64,000 bases of DNA from Phallusia mammillata. Taxonomy: Eukaryota > Chordata > Ascidiacea > Phlebobranchia > Ascidiidae. Below, in pieces: positions 27,780 to 39,237 of the stretch (the first letter of the stretch is position 1; each line of letters opens with the position of its first letter). The notes under the pieces are model-generated. The model ran no database searches. It saw only the letters and a list, made by a program, of their open reading frames with translations, and had not been told where the DNA came from. The stretch covers positions 106,410 to 170,409 of the forward strand of contig QLIY01000242.1 in NCBI GenBank assembly GCA_003260075.1, written 5' to 3'. Made by a program: the position numbers and the translations under genes.

Positions 27780-30700
27780 ATGCCCAGAAAGAGGCAAACA
27801 TATGATTCATCTTCAAGTGATGGATCATTTCAACAAAACTTTTCATCGAGCAGAAGAAGATTGCCTTCACCTCCACCCACTGGAATACTGAGAAATGCCA
27901 ATCGCCATGTAACAATTGTTGATCCAGCTTCAATGAGCAGAAGGGTTGACCGAATCGCAGATAGTTTAGAAGACACATCTAGAAACTTGCAAGGCGTTGA
28001 CACTAAGTTGTCAGATTTCAAAGATGTACATGATGACAGCATGTCAGCTTTAACAAAGGTATGGATCTGATACATGTACTATATTTACCATTGATCTTTG
28101 GTTTGTTGTAGTTGTATTGCACTTTTTAACAGCTTCAGGAAGATTTAGAAGGTTCCATAAATCGACTTCGTACCACAAGAGAGAAACGAGCAACAGGAAG
28201 GCCAACCCAAACTCAGAGTTTGCATCACAGTGATTTATACCGCAGATCGGCTTCTGCATCAAGAGTAGGGCAACCAAGAGAACCAACATCACCAATGAAA
28301 GAATATGAACATGATTTTAGTGACTACTCAACAGGCAATGTTCCTTTTACATTTTCTAAAAACCATGTAAAGAAGTGATGCATATATTTATAGCTGACAT
28401 TTTTCTATTTTAACAGGAAGAAGTTTGAGAAGACCTGCAAGCAGTTTAGGAATATCAAGGAAGCGTGAAAATGTAGAACCATATTCTTCTGGTGTAAGTT
28501 TAATAATTTTGCTTGTCAATTATTACAGATTTATCTCTATTCATAACATCACTACAGGTACGTGAAAAAGTTTTGAACCTATCAGCCAGTCAAGTACGTC
28601 TTGAACAAGATATGAATGATGAAATAGCACAAAGAATGAGGTATACATTTGCTCTTTACATTGAAAAATGAGATTATTACAGTGTTTTCTTTACTCTGCT
28701 CCATTTTGTCATTAGAAATCAGGCAGATACAAGAAGATCTTTAAGAGAACTGAATGACACTGTTCGAGGTGAAAATGCAACAGATCGTGTTGAACGTCGC
28801 CTCAAAGAAATTGAGAGAGGAATGCAGGCAGATCGCAACAGTGCCACTCAATTTGCAAGTGACATTGCCGGTGATGTACTGAGGAGAAGTCAATCCAAGT
28901 ATATCTAACTTTTCCAAAAAGCACTAGTCAGGATGGAATGGGATAAATTTACTCCATTGACTTGTTTTAGGCCTACCGAAGAAGAAGGGGTTGTAAGAGG
29001 GCGTCTCCTGCAGGTAGAAGCAGGCAAACGTGCAGTTGAAACAGAACTTGAAGCTACAAGAAGGAGATTGGAACAATCAGAGGGCGGAAGAGAAGCCTTA
29101 ATGTCACAAATAGGTTGAAATATATTTGGAACATAAGCTACTCTAAAATCCTAACTAGTGTTCAACGCAAGTGTTTTATTAGGGGAGCTACGGGCGTTGA
29201 TAAACCGTTCTGACAAAGAGCGGATTTCCTTGCAACACCAGGTCGAACAGCAAGCACTTTCACAACGTGCACAGTTGGAGAAAGAGGCAAACACACGCCA
29301 AAAACATGAAGGTACTAATCACCGATCTTGTGTATTTGGTCACTAAGGAACGTAAACAATAGCTGAAGTTAAACAAAGGACTTCGACAATTGGCGGAGTC
29401 TTGTTACTGGTTTAGGTACTAACATGTTGCTTTTAATTGATTGAAATCAACTGATATTTGTCATTCATAATGTAGTAAGTGTATACGAGATGGGCGGTCC
29501 TAAATAACTAACGGAAGGTATTGGCTTCCATTAAGACCGTAGTTTGCACAGACGTCGCCATACGAAATATCTATTTTTCTCACTATGCACCGTAATATGA
29601 CGAATAAGCGCACGGTTAACGTGATGATTGTCCGTGCCGGTCGCTATATGTCCATGTCTCGCAGTGGCTGGTAACTTTCATTGCCAACAGGCACAAATCA
29701 AAATACACTTAGCTGCTAGCGACATTATATCGAATGATTTTTTTATGCCTGTCTATATATTCACTACACTTAAAAACACTTGTGAAATAGTTAAGATCTT
29801 CCTGTTTTTTCCACTTTTTTGCACACAAACACGGTTTTCACTTAGTGTCGGAGAGGCAGGAACGTGACCGGATGCGACAAGAGAACGAAATCGCTGATCT
29901 CCGTGCCGCCCTCAAGCGGTCGGCGGGCGTAGTTCAACTCGATGAAACGCGCAGGGAGTTGGAGAAGAGCGAACGGCAGAGGCAGCAACTGTCTGACCAC
30001 ATAGAGGTGCCTGCAAATTGACGACTTTGTATCTTTTTGATACGGTACTTTGCTGTAGCTTATTTCCCATTTCTAAGCAAACAAGAACGTAACTTTAATT
30101 TCCCAATCAAAAAAGTTTCATTTTTCTGTTTGTACCTGTTTAGGTTTTAAAATGAACTAACTGTAGCATAAAAATACAAATAAAAAGGTTCATGGTAAAG
30201 ACAAGTCTTGAATTAATCTAAATGAAATGTGTGAAGTTCATGTGGTGATTTGATATGATCTAGTAAATTCAACCATTGTGCAACATGTTAAACTTACAGT
30301 AAATGGAATTTACCAAAAATAAATTACGTTGCAAGTTTGCACCTAAAAATACATGTCCGTTTATTTTAAACAACTGTTGCAGGACTGTAATTAAGGGGGG
30401 GGGGTCATTGTGCAACATGTTAAACTTACAGTAAATGTAATTTACCAAAAATTAATTACGTTGCAAGTTTGCACCTACAAATACATGTCCGTTTATTTTA
30501 AACAACTGTTGCAGGACTGTAATTAATCATTTTGCGTTTGTCAAATGTTAACTCGTTTCCAGGTGCTGACCAAGGATCTTGAAAAGAAAGAGCAGGCACA
30601 GGCAAGAGTCTTAAACCAACACCACGACTTACAGAGAGCTTACGACGAATCCGAGCGTGACAGAGATCGACTCTCACTCCAGCTTGAAGATGCCCTGCGT

Positions 30701-33700
30701 AAACTCAAGGAACAAGCAAGGTACCTGAACTGTTTTGATGGACTTCGTATGTGCCTTATGTTAAACGAACCCTAATCATTACGTCGTGATTCTAGTTTTC
30801 GGTTGCAATGTTTGGTTTGAGTATGTAGTACCCAGGACCTTCACAATATAAAAGCATGTTTTATTCTTCATCAAACAATAAAACTTTCAGAGATTTAAAA
30901 ATATTTACTTTAACCTACAAGTTTTCTGGCAATTCTGATTTTAAACTATTGTCTTTTGAAGTGTCTGGCGTCCCTATTTAAATTTTGTATTTGCAGGAAC
31001 AACACCAATGTACTTTACTGTCAATGCAATGTATATCCAGCTATCTTAAAATTCAACTCTTGTTGCCTAGGGATACCGAAAAACATGTAACAGACTTGCG
31101 ACGCGTCGAACAATCGAAAGGCGATTGCGAAAAAGAAAAGGAAGAACTGAGGAGCGTTGCTCAAGAAACCATTCGCCAGTAAGTTGACTTTGTGCTGATT
31201 GATTGCGATGTGATGATGGATTGTTTGTCGACTGATGACTTCTGTTTTACTCGCTAATCTATTGTGTACAATCACAAGGTTTGTTTTGATTGTGGTACTG
31301 GTCTTGTAATTCCCGTTTTTATGTGAGTGCGACAATGGGCCCACGAGATCTGTCCCAACAATTGCGAACTGGCTTACGTATAGTAATCGCTGCAGTCCTT
31401 CTGGCCTTAAAATAAGATTTCTTTGTGATTGGAATGCCTTTACAGGAAGTGATTAAAGTATTTGAAATACTCAACAGCAATACATTTGAGACAAGCCAAG
31501 TTTTGGTCAATAAAGCTTTGACATAATAGAACTCTCTTTCTTCGACTAAGCTAACGCTCTTGTCACAAAACAGATGGAAGACCAAGTGCCGGAAAAACGA
31601 AAAGGAAATTGAACGACTGCGGGAGAATGTTGAACAATTGACGACAAGAAACGAGGAGATGGTGAAAGAAAACATTGCAAGCAAAACTCAAGCCAACAAC
31701 GGTACAAATGTCTAAAATATTTATGGTCAACATGGTTATCGTTGAAGTTCATATTATTATCAAACGTGATTTTTTTCGCAGCTTATCAGCAGGCTGAAAA
31801 TCTTAGAAAGGAGATGGAAGATTTAATTGTGAGTTGATGCGGTGTTGGTGGTAAACAAACAAATCATTTCGAATCGACATTGATACCCTAACTCTGAAAT
31901 TCAATACATAACATTCGCAAAGAACAGCGCCATTTTTATAATTTTTTGTCAAACAATGGACAATACATCATAAAATTACTCTACTTTAACGAAATTTTGG
32001 TTTTATTGTACTACTAGTTTTTTGTTTTTGTCTTGGGAAAGTTTTTCGACCCCCTGCATTCATATTCATTGGGTTACAATACAAGTTTGACGTAAAGCAA
32101 ATTTCATCACGCTAGTTGTCGCTGTTGAGCACTTGTGTTTCAATCTGCAGGCGAAACGTGCTGACTTGGAGGAACGCCTTCACCGCCGCGAGAATGACAA
32201 CGAGGAGATTTGTGAGGAGAAAAGAAATTTGCTGCGTCAGCTGAATGACGCGGCACAAACCGCCGACAAACAAGATTCCAAACTTCGTGAACTGAAGGAA
32301 AAGTGGGTGACGTAACAGTGTTGAAAACAAGTTGTATCTTAACAAAACATGACACACGAACGGGGACTTTCTGTTACATTCTTCGACTTTTTTAGTCTAT
32401 TGAGGTACATAACAAAACTGGAAACATGTCCCATGATTTTTTTTGTTCAGGATGACGTCATCAAGCGTTCGACTTGTCCAAATTGAGGAAGAAGCTAAAG
32501 GGTCAAAATCGATGTACGAAGCTGCAAAGAAACAACTTACAGATTTGCAGGTTTGTTAAAGGAAATCAAGCCACACATTACTTTGTATTGCAAGTAAATA
32601 AGCGAGAACGTTAGTCAGGCCTGACAAAACTTATCGCAAAATTGCAATTTTTCCTGATTTTTGTACCCCTGTTATTAACGTTTTTAGAAGGTTTTCTTAT
32701 CAGTTTGTAATTTATTCATGATTTTTTTAAAAATATTTTTTCATTTATTAACCGATTTCTTACATTTCATAACTTACAATTGACTGAAACTGGATGAGAC
32801 GAGATGACAAACTTGAAACTAAAAAAAATGACATAAATTTGAAAAGCCTTTTGGAGCCTGTCTTAAACTATTTCACGGACTCCAATGCCGAACTGATTTG
32901 AACTTAAAATTATTAATTATTCCCGACCTTTCCCTATTCATTATAGAGCGAACTACGTGATGTGAAAATACAAAACGCCGACTTGGAATCTCGATTGGCG
33001 TCTGAGAATCGGGAACGTCACGACGCACAAAAATCTGCTCAGGAATCCAACAGCCAAATTATGGCGATGAAGTCCGAACTCAGCGCGGTTCACAAACAAT
33101 TGCAAATAGTAAGAATGTGTTCGCCTTTATGTTAGGTAACTAGGCAGAGAAGACTCTACTCTTGTTGCCAAGCTTTAAACGGTTGGTAAAACTGTTCTCT
33201 TATAAAAAAATGAATATCCTTCACTGCCTTGTAGCCTGAGAACAGGGTCGACCAATCATTTTTACCAGCTTGTAATCTGCGCAGGAACGGGACACCCACA
33301 AACGGGAATTGCAGGATCTACGTTCTGATATTCACTCAGGTGAGGTTGGAAAGATGGAGGCAGTGCAGAGAGTGAGCAAGAAAGCCGATGAGGAAAGAGC
33401 ATTTCTGGAAGGCGAAATTCATCGGGTTAATGTAAGATATGATTCTGCATGTTGGTGGTCTTGTATAAATACCCACATATTAAAATTGAGCATTACTTCG
33501 TGTCAACAGTCAACAGATTTTGTTAAAACGTTCAAAATCGTACTTGAAGTATAGGCTTGTATTTCGGCGATTTAGAAGTGTACATGAGTTGTGAGACAGA
33601 AGTCAAACCACTGGCTTCTATTCATGTTGAAAAATCAATATTTATGTATTTGTAACAACACCCATATTTTCTTCAATTGAATAGTTTTCTAGAAGTTGTC

Positions 33701-34640
33701 CGAAATCGCGACAGTTAAACACGCTTCCCTAAGTATCTAAAAACGATATTTCTACTGGATTTTTAACATGTTGACCTCTGACACTTAATATCATTTTTAG
33801 ATGGAAGCTAATGAAGCAAAAGCTGCAACGCGCGAGGCACAAAAACTTCTTGCCAAAGCTAAGGAAGAACTGAACCTTCTCGGCGAGGAAGCCTCAAGAT
33901 TGGATGACGACAACAGAAAAATGAGAGAAAAATATCATATCGTAAAATCGTCGTACGAAAACAAGGTAAAAGATCATAACATCTAACTTCAACGTGGTGT
34001 CCATATTTCCGATGTCTTTCATCAATGCTTTGTTGTTAAAAACGTGTTACATTGAACTGCCCTCGAAATGTACATGTGCGACTTTTAAAACCACATAAAC
34101 GTACCAGTATAGTCTTGATGCAAATGGAAGGAAGTCTTGATGCAAATAAAAATGCTCAAATTGGTGTTATCCTATGACATATAAGGTTTACGTTTGGCAA
34201 TAATACATTTCCACCAGTGTGCCGACGTTGCCTTGGAGACTAACCGCGCTCAGCAAATTGAAGACACGCTGCTCACATCACGTGACCACGTGCGACGCCT
34301 CGAACAAGAAGTGGAACAAGCCTGTAGCGCTCTCTCGCGGGAAGTTGCCGCACTTGAAAGCGCACTGGATCTTGAGGTGGAAGACACTACACTGGGCGAA
34401 CCGACAGATCGAAGATCGCGTGGTGATGGTACCAACTGGGCTGTGGCCCTTAAGGTTAGTATTGCTCAAAGAATTTATGCGAAGTTTACATGTAGAATTT
34501 GGTTGTTAAACAGGCTGTTGAAAGACTTATATAAGGGTTTTTATACGTTTTTTACTCGTTTGTCCAATTTTATAAGCGGCCCGAAAATCAGCGTTGCCAA
34601 CTAAAAAATTAGAATTATCAGTGTTGCCAAATCATTTAAA

Positions 34641-34699
<59 letters not shown>

Positions 34700-37600
34700 T
34701 TAATCCAGCACTGCCTAAACTTAAAAAAGAAAAAACACAGTTACATTTATACATAGGAAGGTAATTAAGTTGCCTGTGCTTCTACGTCTTTGAGCTATAG
34801 ATTGTATCCTTATGCGTTGTTTTGGCAAAAACAATCTGACCGCTGAAGGCGACCAAATTCACTCTTCGTCAAAAGGACTGGGGGGGGGGTTGTGCTTCTA
34901 CGTCTTTGAGCTATAGATTGTATCCTTATACGTTGTTTTGGCAAAACCAATCTGACCGCTGAAGGCGACCAAATTCACTCTTCGTCAAAAGGACTTTAAT
35001 CGTTAGCTGTTTGTCTGCAACAATGTCTACACGTCACTGAGAAAATCGGCTTTATTCGCGTTGCTCGTAATAATCCCGTGTAACACACCTCCTCTATAAC
35101 ACGCAGTAAGCATCTAAGGTGGCGCGCAGACTAGATGTGGATTAGCTTGAGGAACACAACACAGTTCACCTTCGTACGACACCAGGCTTATCCTGCCTCT
35201 TGTCATAACATCAGTTTAATGTCCGGCGTAAGCTCGGTGATATTTTCGCTGAAAGACGATGCTCGTCTGTTGTGTTATTGTCGCCCTGTCGGATTAAAAC
35301 CAATGAACTGATGCCGGATCAAAACGCCGACTGTGCAACTTGTGGCGTTCCGATTTTACGCTGGTTTAATTAGTTAACCCATACACTTAATGTATATATC
35401 ACTCAAAATTTTAGTTTGCGATTTTTTTTCAATTGCGACAGTTGCTCCCCAATGACTTCAGAAATTAATTTTACCTTTTTTGTTTTTCAAATTGAAGCAA
35501 AATCCTATTTACCTTCCAAGTTTAAATGCACAAACACAAAGATTTGTTTGCTTGAGCCGCTTTTCTCTTCTAAGCCCCGTGCCATAATTACATTTTTTGC
35601 TTCAGTCATAACCTTTTCGTTTACAGAGGTTTTGTTAAAGATAGTCCACAAAACCGAAGATAAGCTAACCAACCTAAACTTGTTTTCTATACAGCGACGA
35701 CTGGAAATCGTCAAGAAAGATCTAAAACACAAAATGGGCGACAGGACAAAAGTTATCAACGAGCTAGACAGAAATAAAGAACAGGTAAGATTGATCTACG
35801 GTGCTAGGCCAGTTTGCATGGCGTTTTTTTTTTTTTTTGCTTAAAGATGTGGCAATAACTGATTTTGACATATTATTGACATTTTGACAGATGAAGACCA
35901 TGTGTCGGTCGATGGATGACGATCGACGACAACTAATGTGTGAAGTAACGGAGCAAAATAAGTTGGTTGATACATTGAGCAGAGAAAAGACATGTGAGTA
36001 TTTTAGAGTCCAATTTTCGCAAATTATTTTTTCTTTTGAAGTTGATAGATTTCTATGCGATACTTCTACGATAGTGAAACTTACATATTCTTTATGCTGA
36101 TATTTTGTTTATTATTCTAAGCATTCCTTGCGTTGCGCCATTTAAAACAGTTAACAAGGTCTGGTGCAAGAATGGTCAGCAGGCCAACTACTTTTTTTAG
36201 CTTAACTATTATTGCAACTAGAAACCTGATCTACTCATTTTGCCCAGTATCTTTATACATGCGAAACGGAAGCGGGGCTACATGTTTTTGTTAAAACTTC
36301 TGTAAGTTATAAACAAGTAAAAACTTTGTCGTTTTTTGTTTGTTGACCAAATTGTCCAATGGTCATGACAGTGTTTAATTTACTGCGAAACTTTTAGCCG
36401 GGGGGGGGGCGTTTTTGTTAAAACTTCTGTAAGTTTTGTCCAATGGTCATGACAGTGTTTAATTTACTGCGAAACTTTTAGCCTTACTTTTGGAGAACAA
36501 AGAAGCTCGTATGATCGTTCACGACCTTGAAGATCGAGTCGCCAATCTCACCACAGACCTCGAAAATGTGAGTTTCCTTAAGGCGTTTTGCTTGTGTTTG
36601 TTGAAGAGGTTGATGTGTACCATGAAACCCAAAGTTTGGTTAACTGGTGTTAGTGAAGATTTGACTGCCTTAAACTTTTCTTTGTTACCGAGCGAGCAAA
36701 ACATAACTCTGGTGATATCTTTTACTAATACCGCAAATCAGTTTTTTACATCGCATCGCTCTTTGAAGTAAAACAGGAAGGGGGGGGGGGTACTAACGCA
36801 AATCAGTTTTTTACATCGCATCGCTCTTTGAAGTAAAACAGGAATGCCTTGTTTTTTGACAACTTGACCAAATACGGTCCGGTGTAATTGATCACTTACT
36901 GTACGGAATGCCACTCACTGTAATTATCTGTACATAGTAGATCTGCACACATGTAATTTTCTATTTGTGACGCATGCCCGCACAGCCTCAATACGGCCGC
37001 TGTTGTCGAAAGCAGTTTTAAAACTTTTTCTGCAAAAACATGCATTTGTTTTGAGTTAACTTATTTACAATTGATTTACCACAGTCCTGGCTTTTAATAG
37101 TAGTACCCAAAATTTGGAACAAAGAAGGTTTTGACTACTTTTATCTTAATAAGATAAATGTAAGATTAATAAACACCTTCAATTTGTACCCAAATTCATT
37201 GGTTCCCAACCTTTATCGACGCATTCCTCCCCGTAACAAGTCAAAACTTTTTCATTCCTCCACAATAGTCTACATCAGGGGTCTCAAAACTCAAACTGCT
37301 TTGAGGGCCAAAAACAAACTTTCAAGTAAGCCGAGGGCCGCACTATCGAAACATTTGTTACAGAGTAATATCAACAATCATATTGCGTTCTTAAAAAGGG
37401 AAATGTTCATTAATGCCATTAGCTTTGTTAAATAACAATGTGGTAATTAATAACAAACAAATATACAGTGCAACAAATTGAAAGAGCCAACTGTGCTTTA
37501 TTGCTTTGTGTGAAAACAATGGCATACAGTGACATATTAATGAAAAACATATGACGCAACAATTGCAATTGCTGATTTTAAAGATGTGGTATTTCGATCA

Positions 37601-39237
37601 TGCCATTTAAACGTTGCATATACCACTACTAGAGAATGATTGTATTGTGTAAACTGACTGGTTTGGCAGGGTTTTCCGCTTGAGTAAAACACATCACTTC
37701 TAAAAGGTGCTTCGCGGGCCGCACAAATACCCTTGGAGGGCCGCGTGTTTGAGACCCCTGATCTACATAGTATAGATACTAAACCATACAAAATTATTCA
37801 AAATCTAGTATTTTATCAACTTCACAGGTTATATTCCCAGAGCTAAAGTGTCTATTTACAAACCACATGTACAAATGAAAGTGAATTCCTCCCTTGAAGT
37901 TTTTAAATTCCTCCTCGGTTGGGAACCACTCCTCTAATTTAATTTACATCTAGGAAGTAATATTCACTGCAGTAATGTATTTGCTAACTTCACATCACTT
38001 TTAAACCGTCACGAGTGAATGCGTGCATTGTTTCCACCGTGTTTTCTTGTTTGTTGCATGAGTAGAGCAAACTCCGGTTTCTGGAGAACTTTTCCATGGA
38101 CTTGCCGAGCAAATTAACCAGCGTCGACCCCGAGGTAGAAAGAAACTCTTGTTCTTTGTTTGTTTTAGATTCCTAATTTGCGTGTAGTGTTACCCTGTTG
38201 TGATATATACTAAACACAATTGTATAACGCTGCACTTCTTCACCTGAGCAACTTTTGCACTCCAACGACGAAAAACGAAAAATCTTGATAATACATTAAT
38301 GTTAAAATCACTGACAACTTGGTTCCTATAAAATGGCGATTTTTTATATTAACCTTTTTTGCTATCCACGTTTTGGCAGCTTTTGTTTGCTTGTTTAACA
38401 GGAATCCCAAAAAGAACGCGAACGAATTCAAGAAAGATATATGAAGTAAGGATGTATGACCTATATGTATATCACGTATGTTTATCATTTGTCGGAAATT
38501 TGGTAACCCACGTCTAAACCATCCCACAATTGATTAAAATTAACACAAATTATAAAATTGGTCGAATTTTTCTAGTCCATCGTCTGCGCACGTCCACCTG
38601 ATAATTGTACGCTTGTGATATAAGTGCGGACATTAATCTCGTCGACTTACATAGCCCGAAGCTGTCATTTAAATGGTGACATCATCAACCGATTCTCATG
38701 TTGTTCTGACGACCTTAAGGTTGTAAAATTAGGTTTTTGAAAATTATTGGCCAATACTAATCCTGTTAGAATTTTTAAAGTTTTGTTTTTAGAATTACAT
38801 CACTGCTTTTATGATTAGTTTACAAACAAAAGTTAAAATAAGCGCAATCGGCCTGCCTTTATTTTATATAATGTCCGAATTTCAATTATAAATTATGTGT
38901 TGAAAGTACATAGCAAAAGCGTTACCCCTCTGGTGTTTTTTAATACATCTTTATTTTTGAACTTTTGTACAACAACGATAAAGTAAACAAACTAATTAGG
39001 ACTGGCGCTTTTTTGGCATGGTTTCTACTAGGCGTTTATGTACAAAACACGAGTCTTGACCACTTCAGGTACAAAGACACGATCGAATCCCTACAAGCCG
39101 AGTTGGAAGAACCGAGATGTCGAGGAAGGGGAAGTCCCGATCGCAATTCCGGTTCGTTAAGGTTGGGTCCGGGGAAATCCCCTTCACCCATCAAGCGAGT
39201 GACGATCTCTGATTCGTCTCCAGTCATCCACGGGTAA
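27780..39237 (+). CDS. CEP128: Centrosomal protein 128-like coiled-coil protein
   Basis: Twenty-four exons: 27780-28058, 28133-28334, 28417-28493, 28558-28640, 28716-28898, 28971-29113, 29183-29311, 29846-30006, 30563-30720, 31071-31178, 31574-31701, 31782-31828, 32151-32302, 32451-32550, 32947-33108, 33285-33431, 33801-33965, 34218-34454, 35695-35784, 35891-35993, 36482-36567, 38066-38134, 38402-38445 and 39069-39237. All phases agree and the sum gives 1073 residues, close to human CEP128 (about 1094). The Ser-rich N-terminus leads to SLEDTSRNLQGVD, then DRVERRLKEIERGM, LEQSEGGREALMSQ and AQETIRQWKTKCRKN, each with a clear counterpart in vertebrate CEP128. The rest is almost continuous Glu/Lys/Arg heptad coiled coil. 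The family is a subdistal appendage component of the mother centriole, partnering centriolin, ninein and CEP164-side proteins. Exon 2 seems to use a GC donor. The last exon could splice on at its final GGTAAAA instead of stopping. Confidence 0.85.
30242..30540. repeat. Poly-G bounded direct repeat in a CEP128 intron
   Basis: The stretch from about 30274 to 30394 recurs after ten G (30395-30404) with two or three substitutions. It lies wholly within the intron before the exon at 30563 and does not affect coding. Confidence 0.8.
34641..34697. repeat. 57-base poly-G tract in a CEP128 intron
   Basis: An uninterrupted G run follows cgttgccaa text that is itself repeated just upstream. A second G run at about 34880-34889 separates copies of a ~115-base sequence. 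The true intron length between exons 34218-34454 and 35695-35784 is therefore unknown, and a small exon could be lost here. Confidence 0.7.
36361..36850. repeat. Two poly-G junctions flanking the CEP128 exon at 36482
   Basis: G runs at about 36400-36409 and 36781-36790 each separate two copies of short neighbouring sequence. The 36482-36567 exon between them is intact. Confidence 0.75.
37197..37931. mobile_element. Outer hAT-type element of a nested pair (CEP128 intron)
   Basis: The left end CATTGGTTCCCAACC and the right end GGTTGGGAACCACTC are inverted repeats. Flanking cccaaatt and ctctaatt agree at 6 of 8. The element is interrupted by a second hAT insertion, so its own length is only about 240 bases. 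Its inner parts (gcattcctcc, gaattcctccc) are also partly palindromic. Confidence 0.65.
37276..37760. mobile_element. Inner hAT-type element inserted in the outer one
   Basis: The left end CAGGGGTCTCAAAACTC and the right end GTGTTTGAGACCCCTG are inverted repeats, with GAGGGCC and GGGCCGC motifs inside each. The flanks gtctacat and atctacat agree at 7 of 8. It must be younger than the element it interrupts. Confidence 0.85.
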
